Source of the DNA: Vulcanimicrobium winogradskyi
GTDB lineage: Bacteria; Vulcanimicrobiota; Vulcanimicrobiia; Vulcanimicrobiales; Vulcanimicrobiaceae
Reading direction: 5' to 3'
DNA: 64,000 bases
Assembly: GCA_003134965.1 (NCBI GenBank)
Contig: PLDA01000006.1
Span: 267,486-331,485, forward strand
Position 1 is the stretch's first letter. Each line of letters begins with the position of its first letter. A model generated the notes under the pieces. That model was not told the origin of the DNA. It was given only the letters and a program-made list of their open reading frames with translations, and did not search any database. Both the position numbers and the translations under genes were made by a program. This document shows positions 33,072 through 40,789 of this stretch, one piece after another.

Positions 33072-34364
33072 GTGCTCACTACACTTCGCAACGCCCTGAC
33101 CGTGCCCGACATCCGCAAGCGGATCGGGTTCGTGTTCTTCGCGTTCGCCGTCTTCGTCTTCATGATCCACGTGCAGCTCCCGAATGTGGACCAGGCGCAG
33201 TGGAACCGATTGATCGCGAACGGCGCGTTCTACCAGTTCCTCGGCTTCCTCTCGGGCGGTGCCCTGCAGAAGCTCTCGATCATCGCGATGGGGATCACGC
33301 CGTACATCAACGCGTCGATCATCATGCAGCTGATGACGGTCGTGATACCGCAGCTCGAGGAGATGGCGAAAAAGGGCGGCGAGGAAGGCCGCAAGACGAT
33401 CAGCCGATACACGCGGTACCTGACGATCGTGCTGGGGACGATCCAGGCGACCTCGATGGCGATCGCGATGAGCCGCGGTGGCGTGTTCTTCGACCACTCG
33501 TGGCAGTTCATCGTGTACGCGGTGGTCGCGTTCGTCTCCGGCACGATGTTCTTGATGTGGCTGGGCGAGCAGATCACCGACAAGGGGATCGGCAACGGCA
33601 TCTCGCTGATCATCTTCGTCGGCATCGTGCTGCGCTTCCCGACGCAGGTCGGCCAGACGTTCTCGCTCGCCAACAAGGGCGGCGTCAACTGGCTGGGCCT
33701 CCTCCTGTGGGTCGGCATCGCGCTCGTCACGATCGTCTCGATCGTGTTCATGTACCAGGGCCAGCGCCGCATCCCGGTGCAGCAAGCGCGCCGCGTGATC
33801 GGCCGCAAGATGTACGCCGGACGCTCGAGCTACATTCCGCTGCGCCTGAACAACGCCGGCGTCATCTCGATCATCTTCGCGATCTCGATCCTGCTGCTGC
33901 CGCAGCAAGCGCTCTCGTGGTTCGGAACCAGCGGCAAGACGACCGGGGTCGCCAGCAACATCTCGTTCTTCATGACGACCTACTTCGGGCCGAACTCGTT
34001 CCTCTACAACGCCACCTACTTCTTGCTGGTCGTCGTCTTCACGTTCTTCTACTCGGCGATCGTGGTCAACACCAAAGACATCGCCGACAACCTCAAGAAG
34101 TCGGGCTCGTTCATCCCGGGGATCCGCCCCGGCCAGCCGACGGTCGACTACATCAACAAGATCCTGATTCGCATCACGACCGCGGCCGCGATCTATCTCG
34201 GCCTGCTCGCCGTGCTGCCCTCGCTCCAGCGCGACGTCGGCGTCTCGGGATTGTACATCGGTTCGACCTCGCTGCTGATCGTCGTCGGCGTCGCGCTCGA
34301 CTCGATCACCCAAATCGAAGCCCGCCTCGCGATGCGCGACTACCGCGGGTTCATCAATAAGTGA
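33072..34364 (+). CDS. secY: Protein translocase subunit SecY
   Basis: The 430-aa membrane protein has ten predicted helices. It contains SIIAMGITPYINASIIMQLM (plug/TM2 region), GNGISLIIFVGIVLRFP and RRIPVQQARRVIGRKMYAGR (cytoplasmic loop for ribosome/SecA), then IPLRLNNAGVISIIFAISIL and SFIPGIRPGQPTVDYINKIL. It forms the central pore of the Sec translocon. Translation starts at GTG 33072, 8 bases after rplO, and the stop overlaps the adk GTG start by 4 bases (GTGA). Confidence 0.97.
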   Translation: MLTTLRNALTVPDIRKRIGFVFFAFAVFVFMIHVQLPNVDQAQWNRLIANGAFYQFLGFLSGGALQKLSIIAMGITPYINASIIMQLMTVVIPQLEEMAKKGGEEGRKTISRYTRYLTIVLGTIQATSMAIAMSRGGVFFDHSWQFIVYAVVAFVSGTMFLMWLGEQITDKGIGNGISLIIFVGIVLRFPTQVGQTFSLANKGGVNWLGLLLWVGIALVTIVSIVFMYQGQRRIPVQQARRVIGRKMYAGRSSYIPLRLNNAGVISIIFAISILLLPQQALSWFGTSGKTTGVASNISFFMTTYFGPNSFLYNATYFLLVVVFTFFYSAIVVNTKDIADNLKKSGSFIPGIRPGQPTVDYINKILIRITTAAAIYLGLLAVLPSLQRDVGVSGLYIGSTSLLIVVGVALDSITQIEARLAMRDYRGFINK

Positions 34365-35023
34365 ACCTCATTTTCTTGGGCCCTCCGGGTGCCGGTAAGG
34401 GCACGCAAGCGAAGGTGCTCGAGCAGCGCTTCGGGTATCGCCAGGTTTCGACCGGCGATATTCTGCGCGCGAACGTGCGTGAGGGAACGCCGCTCGGCGT
34501 CGAGGCGAAGGGTTATATGGACAGCGGCAAGCTCGTTCCCGACGAGCTGATCATCCGCATGATGGAGCCGGTGCTCGACGCCGCCGGCGATGTGATCCTC
34601 GACGGTTTTCCGCGCACGACCACGCAGGCCGAGGCGCTCGACGAGCTGCTGCGGCGCAAGAGAAAGTCAGCGGCAGCGGTCCTCTTCGCCGTCGACCCCA
34701 GCGTGTTGACCGAACGGCTCACCGGCCGCTGGACGCACGCCGCGTCGGGTCGCACCTATCACGTCCGGCACAACCCGCCGAAGCTCCCCGGCATCGACGA
34801 TCAGACGGGCGAGCCGCTGATCCAGCGGCCCGACGACAAGGAAGAGACAATCCGCACGCGCCTCGCCGAGTACGACGCGCTGACCGCGCCGCTGATCGCC
34901 TACTATGACGACCCCGCCGACCCGCGGTTGGTGAGCGTCGACGCGCTCGCGCCGATCGATGACGTCACCGCACAGCTGACGAAGCTCGTCTCCGGCAACG
35001 TCTCGCGAAACGGCGCGGCATGA
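34361..35023 (+). CDS. adk: Adenylate kinase
   Basis: This 220-aa enzyme interconverts ATP+AMP and 2 ADP. It has the P-loop GPPGAGKGTQA, the AMP-binding QVSTGDILRANV, DGFPRTTTQAE and the LID segment GRWTHAASGRTYHVRHNPPK with RPDDKEETIRTRL. The LID lacks the four-Cys zinc site, so this is the zinc-free long form. It is coupled to secY and map by 4-base overlaps. Confidence 0.96.
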   Translation: MNLIFLGPPGAGKGTQAKVLEQRFGYRQVSTGDILRANVREGTPLGVEAKGYMDSGKLVPDELIIRMMEPVLDAAGDVILDGFPRTTTQAEALDELLRRKRKSAAAVLFAVDPSVLTERLTGRWTHAASGRTYHVRHNPPKLPGIDDQTGEPLIQRPDDKEETIRTRLAEYDALTAPLIAYYDDPADPRLVSVDALAPIDDVTAQLTKLVSGNVSRNGAA

Positions 35024-35823
35024 TCAGCATCAAGTCGGCGCGCGAGATCGAGATCATGCGGCGCGGCGGAAAAATCACCTCGAAGACGCTCACCACCCTG
35101 ATGGCGGCCGCGAAGCCGGGCGTCACCACCGGCCAGCTCAACCAGCTCGCCGACGAGTCGATCCGCTCGATGGGGGGTGTGCCGACGTTCATCGGCTACC
35201 ACGGCTATCCGGCGGCGATCTGCGCATCGGTCAACGACGAGGTCGTGCACGGGATGCCCGGCGATCGCGTGCTGCAGGACGGCGATCTGCTCTCGATCGA
35301 CATCGGGACCACCTTCGAAGGCTACGTCTCGGACTCGGCCGTCACCGTCGCCATCGGCAATGTCGATGAAGCGGCGAAGCGCTTGATGCGCGTGACCCAG
35401 GAGTGCCTGATGCTCGGGATCGAGCAGATGCAGGTCGGCAACCACCTCGGCGACATCGGCCACGCCGTCCAGCGGCACGCCGAGGCTCACGGCTACGGCG
35501 TCGTTCGGGCCCTCGTCGGACACGGCGTCGGCCGCAAGATGCACGAGGACCCGCAGGTCCCCAACTACGGCAACCCCGGCCAGGGGACGCTGCTCCGCAA
35601 GGGGCTCGTGCTCGCGATCGAGCCGATGATCACGCAAGGGACCTGGGAGGTCGCAACCCTCGAGGACGGCTGGACGGTCGTTACCGAGGATGGTAAACTA
35701 GCGGCGCACTTCGAGCATACGATCGCGATCACGGACCAAGGTCCGAAGATCCTGACGTTGCGGGACGTCGCCGAGCACCCGGACGTAGCTCGCTACCGTC
35801 CTTCCGAAGAGGTCGCGGCCTGA
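35020..35823 (+). CDS. map: Methionine aminopeptidase type I
   Basis: The 267-aa enzyme removes N-terminal Met. It shows GYHGYPAAICASVNDEVVHG, LSIDIGTTFEGYVSDSAVTV (metal ligands), VRALVGHGVGRKMHEDPQVP N, LVLAIEPM and VVTEDGKLAAHFEHTIAIT, the last carrying metal-binding Glu residues. It lacks an N-terminal zinc-finger extension. The start overlaps adk by 4 bases. Only 42 bases separate it from rpmJ, so infA is absent here. Confidence 0.97.
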   Translation: MISIKSAREIEIMRRGGKITSKTLTTLMAAAKPGVTTGQLNQLADESIRSMGGVPTFIGYHGYPAAICASVNDEVVHGMPGDRVLQDGDLLSIDIGTTFEGYVSDSAVTVAIGNVDEAAKRLMRVTQECLMLGIEQMQVGNHLGDIGHAVQRHAEAHGYGVVRALVGHGVGRKMHEDPQVPNYGNPGQGTLLRKGLVLAIEPMITQGTWEVATLEDGWTVVTEDGKLAAHFEHTIAITDQGPKILTLRDVAEHPDVARYRPSEEVAA

Positions 35824-35865
35824 CATGGCGCACGGCCGCACCCGTCACCCAGCAAGAGCAGAATC

Positions 35866-35982
35866 ATGAAAGTACGACCGAGCGTCAAGCGCATTTGCGA
35901 CGCCTGCAAGATCATCCGCCGCGAAGGTAAAGTGCGCGTGATCTGCAGCGTCAATCCGAAGCACAAGCAGGTTCAGGGATAA
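35866..35982 (+). CDS. rpmJ: 50S ribosomal protein L36, zinc-binding type
   Basis: The 38-aa protein MKVRPSVKRICDACKIIRRE followed by GKVRVICSVNPKHKQVQG has the zinc ligands Cys11, Cys14, Cys27 and His33. The gene is shorter than usual calling cut-offs but unmistakable. Its TAA stop overlaps the rpsM ATG by one base (TAATG). Confidence 0.97.
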   Translation: MKVRPSVKRICDACKIIRREGKVRVICSVNPKHKQVQG

Positions 35983-36362
35983 TGGCTCGTATCTCCGGCA
36001 TCGATCTCCCGCGCGACAAGCGCATCGAGATCGGACTCACGGCTATCTTCGGCATTGGGCTCCCGACGTCGAAGAAGATCCTCGCGCAGACCGGGGTCGA
36101 CCCGAACACGCGGGTCAAGGACCTCACGACCGAGGACGAGCAGCGCCTGCGCGAAGTCGTCGAGACGCTCAAGGTCGAGGGCGACCTCAAGCGCGAGATC
36201 GCGAACAACATCAAGCGGCTGACCGACATCGGCTGCTACCGCGGCCTGCGCCATCGTCGCGGACTGCCGGTGCGCGGACAGCGCACGAAGACGAACGCCC
36301 GCACCCGGAAGGGTCCGAAGCGCACGGTCGCCGGCAAGAAGAAGACCGCCACCAAGAAGTAA
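35982..36362 (+). CDS. rpsM: 30S ribosomal protein S13
   Basis: The 126-aa protein has MARISGIDLPRDKRIEIGLT, IFGIGLPTSKKILAQTGV and the strongly basic C-terminus GLRHRRGLPVRGQRTKTNAR TRKGPKRT. It is the last gene of the S10-spc block. The next ribosomal gene, rpsK, lies 7.4 kb away, whereas it normally follows within a few bases. Confidence 0.97.
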   Translation: MARISGIDLPRDKRIEIGLTAIFGIGLPTSKKILAQTGVDPNTRVKDLTTEDEQRLREVVETLKVEGDLKREIANNIKRLTDIGCYRGLRHRRGLPVRGQRTKTNARTRKGPKRTVAGKKKTATKK

Positions 36363-36373
36363 AGCGGACACGC

Positions 36374-36398
36374 GGCCCCGGACATCCTGTCCGGGGTC
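36374..36398 (+). terminator. Hairpin after rpsM, probable terminator
   Basis: An inner 9-bp perfect stem (CCCCGGACA / TGTCCGGGG, 3-base loop) extends by one G-T and one G-C pair. Only a weak T-containing stretch follows (CGGTTTCC), so it may need Rho or act partly as a barrier. Confidence 0.7.
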
Positions 36399-36422
36399 GC
36401 TCGGTTTCCAGTGCCGTACAGA

Positions 36423-36447
36423 GCTTGTCTAGCATATCTAGACAAGC
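36423..36447. promoter_or_regulatory. Perfect palindrome, candidate operator
   Basis: GCTTGTCTAG and CTAGACAAGC form a perfect 10-bp inverted repeat around CATAT. The right arm overlaps the -35 element of the promoter at 36439. It looks like the binding site of a dimeric repressor (MarR/TetR/GntR-like size), but no regulator gene is adjacent. Confidence 0.6.
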
Positions 36448-36467
36448 GTCGAATATTGCTGTATGCT
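36439..36467 (+). promoter_or_regulatory. Sigma70-type promoter of the lipase-peptidase operon
   Basis: TAGACA and TATGCT are spaced by 17 bases. The site lies 43 bases upstream of the lipase ATG, and its -35 box is embedded in the palindrome. Confidence 0.65.
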
Positions 36468-36509
36468 CGACTGGGACCGGCTACGCCCCGTCCCGGAGGA
36501 TTGGCCGAG

Positions 36510-37373
36510 ATGAGTTTCCCGCCTGGGTTCGACGCGAGCGACGCGGTCGCGCAGATTCCATTCGTCGATGCGGTCTATGCCGCGTACGAGCGAGACAAGA
36601 GCGTGCTCAAACCCGCCGTTGCCTTGCCGCTCGGCTACGACCTGGTTGCGTGGATCCAAATGTCCGACTTCTGGCTCTCCAGGGTGCCGCAGTTCTACGG
36701 AATCATCGCCCAAAAGACGGCCGATCCTGGCGAGCACCTCGTCGCGTTTCGAGGCACGGACAGTGCTCTGGAGTGGTTCAACAACGCGTTCGCGTGGCTG
36801 GTCGAGTTCAAGCACGCTCCGAATGCGGGTCGGACGCACATGGGTTTTACGACGATCTACGATAGCATTCGCGTCGAACCGGCGATCCCAGGCGTGGACG
36901 CTCTGCCGGGTGCGAGCTTTGCCGAGATGGTCGCAGCAGTCGTGGCACAGTCGAGCGCGCAGGACTCCGTGGTACCTACCAGCATGCGGCTCGTCGGTCA
37001 CAGCCTTGGAGCGGCGCTGCTCACGCTCTATGTCGTCGAGAACGCCGTAAAGAAGCTATTGCCGAGTCCAAAGGTATACACGTTCGCTTCACCGCGAGTT
37101 GGTGATCCGGACTTCGCGGCAGCATACAACGGTTTGCATTTGCCGTCGTGGCGGATCGACAACGCTCCGGACATCGTCCCGGACATGCCGCCCGACCTTT
37201 GGTACACACACGTCGATACGACCGTCGGAGTCGACTCGTCGCCGTACGTACGGAACACGCCGGCGTGCAGTCATCCGCTATCGGCGTACCGGGCGGCATT
37301 GCTGAGCGAACCGTTGCCTGGCGGCGATTGTGCGACAGTCTCTGACGATGCTGCGCTCGCGCTGATGAGCTGA
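36510..37373 (+). CDS. Class 3 lipase-family alpha/beta hydrolase
   Basis: The 287-aa protein contains HLVAFRGTDSALEWFNNAF (oxyanion-loop region), MRLVGHSLGAALLTLYVVE with nucleophile Ser165, VYTFASPRVGDPDFAAAYN, WRIDNAPDIVPDMPP with Asp221 and SHPLSAYRAAL with His255. That is a complete Ser-Asp-His triad of the lipase_3 family. No signal peptide is visible, which is odd for a lipase, so it may act inside the cell or on membranes from the cytoplasmic side. The ATG at 36510 has GGAGGA 9 bases upstream. The peptidase gene starts 2 bases after its stop. Confidence 0.85.
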   Translation: MSFPPGFDASDAVAQIPFVDAVYAAYERDKSVLKPAVALPLGYDLVAWIQMSDFWLSRVPQFYGIIAQKTADPGEHLVAFRGTDSALEWFNNAFAWLVEFKHAPNAGRTHMGFTTIYDSIRVEPAIPGVDALPGASFAEMVAAVVAQSSAQDSVVPTSMRLVGHSLGAALLTLYVVENAVKKLLPSPKVYTFASPRVGDPDFAAAYNGLHLPSWRIDNAPDIVPDMPPDLWYTHVDTTVGVDSSPYVRNTPACSHPLSAYRAALLSEPLPGGDCATVSDDAALALMS

Positions 37374-37375
37374 CG

Positions 37376-38494
37376 GTGACCGCAGTGCCGCAACCAAGTG
37401 GATGGGCGCTCGCGTCGGGGCGAGTCCTTCCGAATCTTCTCTTCGTCACATCGACGGACAGGCTGGGAACGAAGATCGGCGTGCCTGCGGCCGCAGCGAT
37501 CGCGGCGGCCATCGGCGGCACCAAGACGGTGTTAGACCTAACCGGCGCGCAAACGGCAACACCGGACGCCGCTTTGGCCGCCGTCCGTGCACGTACAGCC
37601 GCGGCGCCGTACGAGGGGATCGTGATCGTCGGTGGGCTCGACGTGGTGCCCGCAGAACGGCTCGATACGCTCACGCCCGTCCTGGCGGCTTCGGTCTCCC
37701 GCGCTGCAGATCTCGACCAGTTCATCGTCTGGAGTGACGACGGGTACGGTTCGACGTCGAGCGGCGAGTTGCCGACGCTCCCCGCGTCCCGCATTCCGGA
37801 CGCCGGCTCGGAGGCGTTCGTCTGGAAGTGCTTAGCTGCGACCGAAGTGACGACCAGGGTAGGCAGGGGGGTTCGTAACGTGAAGCGTCCCTTCGCCGAC
37901 CGCATATGGAGTGGTGTGCCCGCATCGTCCCCGCCGATGCCGACGTCGAAAGACACGCCGCCCGGAGCGTCGCCGCCGTATAGCTTGAGCGGCGAGTCGG
38001 TTTACCTCATGCTCCACGGGAGCGATGCGGACGGCACACGCTTTTGGGGCGAAGACGGCGTCGCGTATCCGGTGGCCGTCGACCCGAGCGGGGTCGCTGC
38101 TGTCTCCGGTCAGGTGGTTTTCACCGGATGCTGTTGGGGGGCTCTGACTACGACGCTAAAGGCTTCGGCGAGTCCGAGTGCGCCGGGCGTCGTTTCGCGC
38201 GGTATCGCGGACTCGCTGGCCCTGAAATTTCTCGACGGCGGTACCCGCGCGTTCGCGGGGTGCACGGGGACGCACTATTCACCGGTCGTTCCGCCGTATG
38301 CGTTCAACGGCGGACCTCTCCACGAGGCATTCTGGAAGAACGTGAGCTCGGGCGATGCACCCGCCCGCGCTTTGTTTCAAGCGAAATATCGCGACTATTT
38401 GCCCTCAATACCGCACGGACAGACCGGCGCGCTTGCCGAAGCGATCGAGCGCAAGATCATGTTCGAGTACACGTCGTTAGGGCTCGGCTGGTGA
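37376..38494 (+). CDS. Caspase-clan (gingipain/CHAT-like) cysteine peptidase, putative
   Basis: The 372-aa protein shows the order of a clan CD peptidase. There is an Asp-rich strand VIVGGLDVVPAE, TLPASRIPDAG as in gingipain-like (C25) domains, then VYLMLHGSDADG with candidate catalytic His214. VVFTGCCWGAL follows with candidate Cys252/Cys253 about 38 residues later. After this come GTRAFAGCTGTHYSP and LHEAFWKNVSSGDAPARALF QAKYRDYL, which in C25/CHAT proteins form the helix after the active site. The assignment is by motif pattern only. No secretion signal is present. It starts at a GTG 2 bases after the lipase stop, so the lipase and peptidase are translationally linked. Confidence 0.65.
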   Translation: MTAVPQPSGWALASGRVLPNLLFVTSTDRLGTKIGVPAAAAIAAAIGGTKTVLDLTGAQTATPDAALAAVRARTAAAPYEGIVIVGGLDVVPAERLDTLTPVLAASVSRAADLDQFIVWSDDGYGSTSSGELPTLPASRIPDAGSEAFVWKCLAATEVTTRVGRGVRNVKRPFADRIWSGVPASSPPMPTSKDTPPGASPPYSLSGESVYLMLHGSDADGTRFWGEDGVAYPVAVDPSGVAAVSGQVVFTGCCWGALTTTLKASASPSAPGVVSRGIADSLALKFLDGGTRAFAGCTGTHYSPVVPPYAFNGGPLHEAFWKNVSSGDAPARALFQAKYRDYLPSIPHGQTGALAEAIERKIMFEYTSLGLGW

Positions 38495-38569
38495 GGGCGC
38501 ACGTGGCGTTCGCTCGACGTGGAGGCAAGAAAATGCCGGCAGAGACAGGTCGCAGAATGGGAAGATCCG

Positions 38570-38887
38570 ATGGCTGAGCTCTCTCAGGACGACATCGATC
38601 AAATCATCTCGAACCATGCGCCCGGCTTCGTCGTCGCGCCGACTCCTGATGCGGCGTTTGCGGTTCCCGCTACCGACGCGACGGCGCCCGACCATACCGC
38701 CGGTGAACGCAAAGCGCTTTGGCTCGAGAGCGAGTCGGTAGCGACGCGAGGCCTGGAAGCAATCCCCGACCCGCTAATCGCGGTGCGGATCATGCCGAAC
38801 GTGACCTCGGACGCGCCGAGCCCTCCTCTTACGCGAACCGTCATCATCAACACAAACACGCGTCAAGTCGAATCAGAGCAAGGTTGA
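38570..38887 (+). CDS. Unknown small protein of the lipase-peptidase operon, 105 aa
   Basis: The protein starts MAELSQDDIDQIISNHAPGF and is acidic and Ala/Pro/Thr-rich in the middle. It ends with TRTVIINTNTRQVESEQG. It has no signal, no membrane helix and no family I recognise. It follows the peptidase with a 75-base gap and GGAAG before the start, so it is probably on the same transcript. It could be a substrate, adaptor or inhibitor of the peptidase; this is inferred from gene order only. Confidence 0.6.
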   Translation: MAELSQDDIDQIISNHAPGFVVAPTPDAAFAVPATDATAPDHTAGERKALWLESESVATRGLEAIPDPLIAVRIMPNVTSDAPSPPLTRTVIINTNTRQVESEQG

Positions 38888-38900
38888 TCCCGGGCGCTTT

Positions 38901-39860
38901 CTAGCTGGGGATCGGGAGCCTCGTGCCGCGGCCTTGGACGATGCAGGCGTCGAAGACGTGGGAGGCGGCGGCGAGGTCCCACAGGCCGATGCCGAGCGAT
39001 TCGAAGAGCGTGATCTGATCGTCGCCGGTGCGGCCGAGGGCGTGGCCGGCGATGATGTCGCTGAGTAGTGTGGCGTGTTCCCACACCCACGCGCCGCTTT
39101 CGTTCGCGGCTTGCAGGTCGCCGGATTCGACTTTTGCTTGGGCGAGGTCTTCGACCGCGACGACGCTCGCGCGCGTGACCGTTTCGACGTCGATCTCTTG
39201 GGCGTTGGCGCGGTTTGAGCCGGCGGCGTTGACGTGGGTGCCGGCGCGCAGCCAGGCGCCTTCGAGGACCGGCGTCGAGGAGTTCGTCATCGTGCAGACG
39301 ACGTCGGCTTCAGCGACCGCGTCGCGTGCGCTCTCGGCCGGTTCGATGGCATGGCCAATGCGCGCCGCCATCTGCTCGCAGAAGTCCGCGCGGCGGTCGG
39401 CGTTGCGGCCGTAGACGAGGACGCGGGTGAACTGGCGGACGTGGAAGCACGCTTCGAGCTGCGTCCGAGCCTGCCAGCCGGTGCCGATCACCGCCAGCGT
39501 GTGCGCGTCGTCGCGTGCCAGGAAGCGCGTTGCGACGCCGGAGGCGGCGCCGGTGCGGAGCTGGCCGAGCGCGTCGGCCTCCATCAGCGCGAGCATTTCG
39601 CCGTTATCGTTGAACATCGTGTGCCAGAAGCGTGCACCGCGGCCTTTCATCGCGACGGTGTACGTCTTGTGGCCCATGCGCGATCCGTACGACGCGGCGA
39701 GCACCTGGATCACGGACGAGGGGAGATACGCGCGCTGGCGCGGACGATTCTGCGCGCGGCCTTCGGCGAGCGCGCGTGCGGCGTCTTCGACGAGGGTGAG
39801 TGCGTCGCGGATCGTCAGGGTGGCGACGACGTCGCCTTCGGTGAGGTAGAGCGGGTTCAC
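38901..39860 (-). CDS. Ornithine cyclodeaminase/mu-crystallin family protein
   Basis: The 319-aa protein has the family layout: YLTEGDVVATLTIRDALTLV start, GHKTYTVAMKGRGARFWHTM (substrate strand), ADALGQLRTGAASGVATRFL and a Rossmann segment LAVIGTGWQARTQLEA, then VVCTMTNSSTPVLEGAWLRA GTHVNAAGSN. Members act as ornithine or lysine cyclodeaminases, ketimine reductases or alanine dehydrogenases, so the exact substrate is open. The GTG start at 39860 overlaps the stop of the upstream dehydrogenase by 4 bases (GTGA), which pairs the two NAD(P)-dependent enzymes. Confidence 0.85.
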   Translation of the reverse strand: MNPLYLTEGDVVATLTIRDALTLVEDAARALAEGRAQNRPRQRAYLPSSVIQVLAASYGSRMGHKTYTVAMKGRGARFWHTMFNDNGEMLALMEADALGQLRTGAASGVATRFLARDDAHTLAVIGTGWQARTQLEACFHVRQFTRVLVYGRNADRRADFCEQMAARIGHAIEPAESARDAVAEADVVCTMTNSSTPVLEGAWLRAGTHVNAAGSNRANAQEIDVETVTRASVVAVEDLAQAKVESGDLQAANESGAWVWEHATLLSDIIAGHALGRTGDDQITLFESLGIGLWDLAAASHVFDACIVQGRGTRLPIPS

Positions 39861-40705
39861 GCTTTGCCGGAACCGACGACCGAGGAATCGCTCGAGCCGT
39901 AGCCGGCGGCGATATAGCGATCGTAGAGCGCGCCGACCGCGGGCACGACGTCCAGCTTCGCGCCGTGGCGAGCCGCTTCGTCTTCCATCAGCCGCAGGTC
40001 TTTGCGCGCCATCGTGAGCTCGAAGCTCGGGTTGTCGAACTTGCCGTCGGCCATGAGCTTGCCGCGCCCCTGAACCGCCATCCCCGGATTGAACTCGGTG
40101 AACAGCGTGAACGCGTCCTTCGGGTCGATTCCGAGCGAGCGGCCGAGCTTGTAGACGTCGGCGAGTCCGCCGGTGATCACCAGCAGCATCATGTTGCCGA
40201 ACAGCTTGAACGACGCGCCGCGCGTCGGGTCGTCGCCGAGCTCGATGATCTTGCCGGTCATCGGCGCAAGCAGGGGCTTGACGCGTTCGCGGACGTGCGG
40301 ATCGCCGGAGAGCAGCATCAGACCGGTCCCCTCGCGGGCGTGGCTCGGCGCCATGAAGACCGGCGCATGCACGTAGGTGCGACCGCGCTGCTTCCAGCGC
40401 TCGACTCGCTCGCCGGTCGGGGTCGGCGCGGTCGTCGTGTGATCGGCGATGATGGCCGTCGGGAGGATCAGATCGGCGAGCGGGTCCAGTACCGAGTCGA
40501 CCGCCGCATCGTCGCTGAGCGTCAGGTGGATCTCGCTCGCGCCGCGCACGGCTTCGGCCGCGGTGTCGAACGCTTTCGCGCCCTCGGCCTCGAGCGCGCG
40601 CGCCTTCTCGGGAGTGCGGTTCCAGACGTGCACGGTCTCGCCGCGCTCGAGCATCTTGCGAACGAAGTTGGCGCCGAGTAAACCGGTGCCGAGCCAAGCG
40701 ATCAA
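39857..40705 (-). CDS. NAD(P)-dependent beta-hydroxyacid dehydrogenase family protein
   Basis: The 282-aa enzyme begins LIAWLGTGLLGANFVRKMLE with the Rossmann GxGxxG motif. Next come VHVWNRTPEKARALEAEGAK, HLTLSDDAAV and the substrate loop DHTTTAPTPT with MAPSHAREG. The second domain carries GASFKLFGNMMLL with the catalytic Lys of 3-hydroxyisobutyrate/6-phosphogluconate-type dehydrogenases, followed by FNPGMAVQGRGKLM. A TTG at 40705 is taken as start because AGGAG lies 8 bases upstream and the Rossmann motif follows directly. The usual N-terminal GLG is WLG here. The substrate is unknown. Confidence 0.82.
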   Translation of the reverse strand: MIAWLGTGLLGANFVRKMLERGETVHVWNRTPEKARALEAEGAKAFDTAAEAVRGASEIHLTLSDDAAVDSVLDPLADLILPTAIIADHTTTAPTPTGERVERWKQRGRTYVHAPVFMAPSHAREGTGLMLLSGDPHVRERVKPLLAPMTGKIIELGDDPTRGASFKLFGNMMLLVITGGLADVYKLGRSLGIDPKDAFTLFTEFNPGMAVQGRGKLMADGKFDNPSFELTMARKDLRLMEDEAARHGAKLDVVPAVGALYDRYIAAGYGSSDSSVVGSGKA

Positions 40706-40789
40706 AGCGGTTCTCCTGTCGGGTTCGGTGAGACTCTCCGTTCGACCCAAGCGCCGTCGCCGCCGTTGCGCCGGTCGCCGAGCGGTTTG

